From: Clostridium_AD sp047624165
GTDB taxonomy: Bacteria; Bacillota; Clostridia; Clostridiales; Clostridiaceae
Assembly: GCA_047624165.1 (NCBI GenBank)
Contig: JBLHPD010000211.1
Span: 1 to 8,204, forward strand
Direction of reading: 5' to 3'
Length of the DNA: 8,204 bases
This document shows positions 5,516 through 8,204 of the stretch, piece after piece (within the stretch, counting starts at the first letter, position 1; each line of letters starts with the position of its first letter). The position numbers were made by a program, and so were the translations under genes. Below the pieces are notes generated by a model. It did not search any database and was not told the origin of the DNA. It worked only from the letters and a program-made list of their open reading frames with translations.

Positions 5516-5552
5516 GTTAGATACTTGATTCAGCTTCTTTTATTTTTTGTTA
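5507..5552 (+). terminator. Intrinsic terminator of the 32-aa peptide gene
   Basis: CTGAGTTA (5507-5514) pairs with TGATTCAG (5526-5533), 8 bp with two G-U pairs, followed by a long T-rich tract (CTTCTTTTATTTTTTG). The left arm overlaps the last codons and stop of the peptide gene. Confidence 0.55.
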
Positions 5553-5638
5553 ATTTTCTTTTTTGAAAAATAAGAATTTATCTATACAGCTAAAAATAAA
5601 AGTGCTAATGAAAGGGTTCGCTTTGTCTTGAGATTGGT

Positions 5639-5647
5639 TGATATAAT
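5639..5647 (+). promoter_or_regulatory. Extended -10 promoter of a possible small RNA
   Basis: TGA followed by a perfect TATAAT (5642-5647) forms a TGn-TATAAT extended -10. The best -35-like hexamer, TTCGCT (5617-5622), is at a long 19-nt spacing, so the promoter rests on the extended -10. No ORF with a ribosome site follows. Confidence 0.45.
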
Positions 5648-5653
5648 TTATGC

Positions 5654-5785
5654 AGGTGCAAAGCTATCCATAAACATACGTAGGGTATATAAAAATAAAC
5701 CTATCAACTAATTTTTCGAGCATTGATATAAATTGGACAAAGTACAGGGGTTACTACTATGCTCCTTAGCATATTTTTATATTTT
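5654..5785 (+). ncRNA. Candidate small untranslated RNA, about 130 nt
   Basis: The stretch runs from the predicted start of the extended -10 promoter to a hairpin TATGCT-CCTT-AGCATA (5758-5773) followed by TTTTTATATTTT, a plausible intrinsic terminator. The first ATG inside (about 5649) gives only seven codons, so it is probably non-coding. A local pairing TATCC with GGGTA occurs near its 5' part. No known RNA family was recognised. Both ends are predictions. Confidence 0.35.
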
Positions 5786-5790
5786 AGGTA

Positions 5791-5913
5791 ATGCAGTGCA
5801 TGTTGGAGTTAAAGTAGCCTAGTGCTTATTCAAATATAGAATTTTTGGAGCTTATGCACGGCATGTTAATATAATTTTTAATTAAATTTAGACTTGAAAA
5901 CGCACGGCTATTA
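5791..5913. repeat. Three related GCA-N2-GC repeats upstream of the XRE gene (possible operators)
   Basis: ATGCAGTGCATGTT (5791-5804) and ATGCACGGCATGTT (5854-5867) agree at 12 of 14 positions, and ACGCACGGCTATTA (5900-5913) shares the GCACGGC core with the second. The first two are near-palindromes (ATGCA-G-TGCAT; ATGC-ACG-GCAT). They stand out in AT-rich DNA and lie in the 200 bp upstream of a helix-turn-helix gene, so autoregulatory operators are a reasonable guess. Confidence 0.4.
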
Positions 5914-5990
5914 CAATTTTGGTATTTACAATAAAAGGAATATTAAAACATTTATCGAATATATACCATAGAATATTATGAGGTGATTAT

Positions 5991-6188
5991 ATGGTTAAAA
6001 ATAAGATTAAGGAAATTAGAATGAGAGAATATATGTTGAATCAAACTGAGTTTTCAAAAATATTAGGGTATGATTTAAAAACAGTATCTAATTGGGAAAG
6101 AGGAATAAGTACTCCAACTCTTGAGAGAGCTATAGATGTATCCAATAAATTGAATAGAAAAGTTAATGATATTTGGTGCCTTGAATGA
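5991..6188 (+). CDS. Small XRE-family helix-turn-helix regulator (65 aa)
   Basis: A 65-aa protein that is almost only an XRE/Cro-type HTH_3 domain. Helices 2-3 are visible as NQTEFSKILGYDLKTVSNWERG (about 17-38), with the conserved Q18 at the start of helix 2 and the W35-E36-R37-G38 motif after the recognition helix, followed by TPTLERAIDVSNKLNRKVNDIW, which completes the five-helix fold. It has no sensor or dimer domain, so it probably acts as a Cro-like repressor. The ribosome site GAGGTGAT (5980-5987) precedes ATG. It probably controls its own promoter and perhaps the conjugation-like genes downstream. Its last codons double as the left arm of a terminator. Confidence 0.87.
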   Translation: MVKNKIKEIRMREYMLNQTEFSKILGYDLKTVSNWERGISTPTLERAIDVSNKLNRKVNDIWCLE

Positions 6189-6208
6189 GGTACCTTTTAT
6201 TTTTTTTC
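6175..6208 (+). terminator. Intrinsic terminator overlapping the end of the XRE gene
   Basis: GGTGCC (6175-6180) pairs with GGTACC (6189-6194) with one G-U around an 8-nt loop that contains the gene's TGA stop, followed by TTTTATTTTTTTT. It is compact, with a strong T-tract. A ribosome at the stop codon would cover the hairpin, so termination may respond to translation. Confidence 0.75.
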
Positions 6209-6213
6209 TAAAA

Positions 6214-6230
6214 TACTTAAAATTTAAGTA
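6214..6230. repeat. 17-nt AT-rich palindrome (possible operator)
   Basis: TACTTAAA (6214-6221) and TTTAAGTA (6223-6230) are perfect inverted repeats around one A. It lies between the XRE terminator and the ribbon-helix-helix gene, about 90 nt before that gene's start. It could be a binding site for either small regulator, or chance in AT-rich DNA. Confidence 0.35.
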
Positions 6231-6320
6231 AAATTTATTATGGACAAGCAACTTTTCATGAATCATTACATATATTGTTATTAGGAAGTAAGGAAAATAG
6301 AATTATATAGGAGGTACAAT

Positions 6321-6470
6321 ATGCCGAAAGTAGAGGTAAGTTTTAAGTCAAAATCAAAGGATATGAAGTTATATTTAGCAGTAATGGCTGAGGAGGAAAA
6401 ATCAATATTTGTTAAAAATGCCCTTGAATTTTATATAAATCACTTAGAAAATAATAAAAAAGAAGCCTAA
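6321..6470 (+). CDS. Small ribbon-helix-helix DNA-binding protein (49 aa)
   Basis: A 49-aa protein with the ribbon-helix-helix (Arc/CopG-like) pattern: an N-terminal beta strand VEVSFKSK (4-11), helix A DMKLYLAVMAEEE (14-26), a turn with KS (27-28), and helix B IFVKNALEFYINHLEN (29-44). The strand residues would contact DNA as a dimer. It starts at ATG 6321 behind AGGAGGT (6309-6315, 5 nt spacing). Such short proteins often regulate replication or transfer operons on plasmids and conjugative elements, which fits the genes that follow. A promoter-like TTGTTA-17-TAGAAT (6275-6303) lies upstream but would start transcription within the ribosome site, so it is doubtful. Confidence 0.75.
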   Translation: MPKVEVSFKSKSKDMKLYLAVMAEEEKSIFVKNALEFYINHLENNKKEA

Positions 6471-6745
6471 CCAATATGGTCAGACTCATTCTATGTCGCG
6501 AACCCTTACATCTTGCTACGCTTCAATGCCTCAAGTTAGCTTATGCATCCATTATTTTAAATGTGCTACTTTTCACACTATATTAACTATTCGTTAACAA
6601 ACTATTAATAATTATAGGAAAGCTTGAATAAAATCAACTGCGATAATCATACCTGCACCAAACGCAAATAAAAACATTAAATCACATCCTATTAGTTATT
6701 TTAATATAGTTTACCCAACACTCAATCAATTATGCGGAGGAAACA
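6471..6745. other. Intergenic stretch between the RHH gene and the pilin-like gene
   Basis: No forward ORF or clear forward promoter was found. It contains a short inverted repeat TTAAC-TATTC-GTTAA and, on the minus strand, a possible 21-codon hydrophobic peptide. GGAGG (6736-6740) at its end serves the pilin-like gene. The part at 6480-6550 is less AT-rich than its surroundings and is unexplained. Confidence 0.5.
6612..6677 (-). CDS. Possible 21-aa hydrophobic peptide on the minus strand
   Basis: On the minus strand ATG (6677-6675) opens 21 codons giving MFLFAFGAGMIIAVDFIQAF plus one more Leu, then TAA. It is preceded 7 nt upstream by AGGATGTGAT (6690-6681), which differs from the ideal AGGAGGTGAT at one base. 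The peptide is one hydrophobic helix with a single Asp at 15 and no charged flank. The strong ribosome site is the main evidence; length gives none. It would be divergent from the pilin-like gene. I recognise no family. Confidence 0.4.
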   Translation of the reverse strand: MFLFAFGAGMIIAVDFIQAFL

Positions 6746-7165
6746 ATGGAAATATTAATTGTTAAAAATAATAAAACTATAGTTAATTATGAATTTAAAA
6801 CTTTAAGCAGAAAACATGCTGAAGATATGGAATTAATTGCAACTAGAATAAATAGTGATACCAGAACTAAAAGAGCAGCTGTATTTGCACTAGGTAGTCT
6901 ACTATATTTAAATAATATTGTAGTTATGGCAGCAAGTAAGGATCCTTTAAAAACTTTACCTATAGTTGGTAACAAAATATATGGCATAATACAAATGTTT
7001 GGGTGGTTTATATGTGCAATAGGCTGTGCGGTAGCAGTTTTAAAAGCGCTTATGGAAGGAGATACAAAAAGTATACCTAAGATAATGATGCGGTTCGGTA
7101 TGGGATTTGCTTCACTTTATTTATTCCCAGCATTTTTAGATATGATTAAAGGTGTATTTAGCTAA
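6746..7165 (+). CDS. VirB2/TrbC-pilin-like small membrane protein (139 aa)
   Basis: Residues 1-43 are hydrophilic and probably cytoplasmic, ending in a basic patch (RINSDTRTKRA). Three hydrophobic segments follow: about 44-61 (ending VVMAA, like a signal-peptidase site near A63), 78-103 and 113-134, the last two joined by a short polar loop GDTKSIPK. A cleavable leader and two spans with a small loop are the topology of VirB2/TrbC conjugative pilins, which also often have long leaders. Sequence identity to that family cannot be judged here. GGAGG (6736-6740) precedes ATG by 5 nt. It is the first gene of a run with a second membrane protein and an ATPase-like gene, which supports a secretion-channel role. 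Confidence 0.55.
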   Translation: MEILIVKNNKTIVNYEFKTLSRKHAEDMELIATRINSDTRTKRAAVFALGSLLYLNNIVVMAASKDPLKTLPIVGNKIYGIIQMFGWFICAIGCAVAVLKALMEGDTKSIPKIMMRFGMGFASLYLFPAFLDMIKGVFS

Positions 7166-7178
7166 AGGAGGTTATTAT

Positions 7179-7580
7179 ATGTTTTTAAATAGAATGTTAG
7201 CAGCAGTACCATCAATTGATAAAGAGCTAAAATTATTATTAGAGCAACAAGATAAAATAAAAACTGTTCCGATAGTAAAAAACATGTATGATGCTTCAAA
7301 TACTTTGAAAAAACCAATATTTGATACAGGAAACATTACCTTTTTAGATAAGGCTGAGCATTTCTTCAATGCCACCGACAAAGTTATCAATTGGATCACT
7401 CATCCAATACTAATTATAAATGGTTTGGCCGGAGCAAGTTTTTATGTAGCAGCTGCAGTTGGTCTTACTGGTTTAATATTTTATATTATTGGTTATAAAA
7501 AGGGTATGAAATATGTTGTAGGTAGTTTGGTTGGATATACTCTAATACAAATATTAAATTGGGGAGCGAATTTATTATGA
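7179..7580 (+). CDS. Small membrane protein of the conjugation-like operon (133 aa)
   Basis: I start at ATG 7179 behind AAAGGAGG (7164-7171); the in-frame ATG at 7152 lies inside the previous gene and has no ribosome site. Residues 1-72 are amphipathic and charged (ELKLLLEQQDKIK, DKAEHFFNATDKVINW); about 75-98 and 103-125 are two membrane spans separated by a basic loop GYKKGMKY. This again resembles the two-span part of VirB2- or VirB3-like components, but I cannot assign a family. It begins 13 nt after the previous stop and overlaps the following gene by ATGA, so the three are one operon. Role in a transfer channel is inferred from context. Confidence 0.7.
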   Translation: MFLNRMLAAVPSIDKELKLLLEQQDKIKTVPIVKNMYDASNTLKKPIFDTGNITFLDKAEHFFNATDKVINWITHPILIINGLAGASFYVAAAVGLTGLIFYIIGYKKGMKYVVGSLVGYTLIQILNWGANLL

Positions 7581-8204
7581 TAAATATGAAATTATCAGGA
7601 CATCTCCAAATAATCCATCCTGTTTATATAACACTTAAAATAGTTCCAGATACTTCAATTCGCAATTATAATTCTAGTACAATAGCAAAAGCCATAAATT
7701 ACACATTTAGGACCATAACTCAAAGGATCCATAAGGAAGAAAAAAAGTTAAAATGGAAATTTGAAACACCTGCTAAAATTAGTTTTTTTATAGATATTAA
7801 AAAAAATGATGTTAATTTTTATTTCATAGTACCAGAGCGCCATCTTACTTTGATAAAAGAAAAGATTGCCAATACATGGCCAAAGGTGGCAATAACAATT
7901 GCGAATGAAATTAATCCATTCTCCCAGGATGCGGTTAAGTATCAATTAAAATATGCGAAAGAAGATGCTATGAGCCTTAGCCTAGACAAGAAATGTAATG
8001 AGCCTTTAAATGGTATCTTAAATGTTTTAGATGTGCTAGAGGAGGATGATAGGGTAGGAATTTTTTATAATTTTGTACCGATACAACAAAGGGGTTGGAG
8101 ACAGGAGCACCAAAGAACTATGGATAAGATTAAAAAAAGTGAATTTATAGATAAGGAAAAGTTTAATATTGCTTATATTCTAAAGACTGGAGCAATGATG
8201 CTTA
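7577..8204 (+). CDS. N-terminal part of a probable conjugative-transfer ATPase (3' partial)
   Basis: An open frame of 209 codons runs from ATG 7577 off the window end with no stop. The ATG overlaps the previous stop as ATGA, and GGGGAG (7561-7566) lies 10 nt upstream. The visible part is soluble: a basic N-terminal section (1-62), beta strands at 66-86 (KISFFIDIKK, NFYFIVPE), then IKEKIANTWPKVAI, AMSLSLDKK, PLNGILNVLDVLEEDD and IFYNFVPIQQRGW. This order resembles the region ahead of the nucleotide-binding domain in HerA/VirB4/TraC-like ATPases of Gram-positive conjugative elements. No Walker motif is within reach, so the ATPase call is provisional. Two small membrane proteins upstream support a transfer-channel operon. 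Confidence 0.6.
   Translation, partial: MINMKLSGHLQIIHPVYITLKIVPDTSIRNYNSSTIAKAINYTFRTITQRIHKEEKKLKWKFETPAKISFFIDIKKNDVNFYFIVPERHLTLIKEKIANTWPKVAITIANEINPFSQDAVKYQLKYAKEDAMSLSLDKKCNEPLNGILNVLDVLEEDDRVGIFYNFVPIQQRGWRQEHQRTMDKIKKSEFIDKEKFNIAYILKTGAMML

Larger units (their letters stand above)
5516..5990. other. Gene-poor stretch between the 32-aa peptide and the XRE regulator
   Basis: No ORF with a ribosome site was found on either strand. The stretch holds a T-rich terminator tail, an extended -10 promoter with a downstream hairpin (candidate small RNA), a series of three similar GCA-N2-GC repeats, and finally the regulator's leader. It may be a regulatory region or decayed sequence at a junction between elements. 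Confidence 0.5.

Noticed and set aside
5647..5705. Resemblance of the GGTGCAAAGCTATCC stretch to the GCAAAGC part of a c-di-GMP-I (GEMM) riboswitch
   Set aside because: The matching 5' hairpin with its GAAA tetraloop and the second helix with its receptor are absent, and no gene follows at riboswitch distance.
6275..6303. TTGTTA-17-TAGAAT as promoter of the ribbon-helix-helix gene
   Set aside because: Transcription would start at about 6310, inside the AGGAGGT ribosome site, leaving no usable leader; not listed as a feature.
5612..6507. Ten-base inverted match AAGGGTTCGC (5612-5621) and GCGAACCCTT (6498-6507)
   Set aside because: Only 10 bp without extension and 880 bp apart; could be chance, though both sites lie in unexplained intergenic DNA.
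1..8204. CRISPR array, tRNA/rRNA genes, insertion sequences, integrase
   Set aside because: No regularly spaced repeats, cloverleaf-forming sequence, transposase or recombinase motif, or terminal inverted repeat pair with target duplication was seen on either strand.

Overview
The window is strongly AT-rich, with ATA/AGA/TTA-heavy codon use, GGAGG-type ribosome binding sites and T-rich intrinsic terminators. Together with the protein types present (TcdE/phage-type holin, Amidase_3 endolysin, a mini WYL protein with a Gram-positive LexA box), this points to a low-GC Firmicute, most likely Clostridium sensu stricto. All genes with good support read left to right. No integrase, tRNA, rRNA or CRISPR array was seen.

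Region 1 (1-1737) is the end of a prophage late operon. It holds the tail of an unidentified membrane-type ORF, a terminator-like hairpin, a phage holin (211-639), an N-acetylmuramoyl-L-alanine amidase endolysin with a TTG start overlapping the holin stop (632-1492), a 59-aa one-span membrane protein (1517-1696) and a terminator. Region 2 (about 1781-4638) is a self-contained cassette with its own extended -10 promoter. Its four tightly packed ORFs are a 71-aa one-span membrane protein, a 181-aa protein resembling an ABC-3C C-terminal-domain protein, a 76-aa middle component (MC6-like) and a 556-aa DUF2326-type ABC/SMC-like ATPase. I read this as an ABC-three-component (ABC-3C) conflict/anti-phage system carried as prophage cargo. 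Its membrane part and its C-terminal-domain part are separate ORFs.

Region 3 (4659-5263) is a two-gene SOS unit. A near-consensus sigma-A promoter carries a perfect GAAC-N4-GTTC LexA box inside its spacer and drives a 66-aa stand-alone WYL-like protein and an 87-aa protein of unknown function, followed by a strong hairpin. Region 4 (5264-6745) is gene-poor. It contains a 32-aa hydrophobic peptide gene, a possible small RNA with promoter and terminator, a series of GCA-N2-GC repeats ahead of a small XRE regulator, a small ribbon-helix-helix protein, and a possible 21-aa hydrophobic peptide on the minus strand.

Region 5 (6746-8204) looks like the start of a conjugation or type-IV-secretion-like operon: a three-span VirB2/TrbC-pilin-like protein, a second small membrane protein, and, by ATGA overlap, the first 209 codons of a large protein resembling the N-terminus of a conjugative ATPase. 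The window therefore joins a prophage lysis end with defence cargo to a second mobile-element module. It could be two adjacent elements, or one composite or extrachromosomal element.
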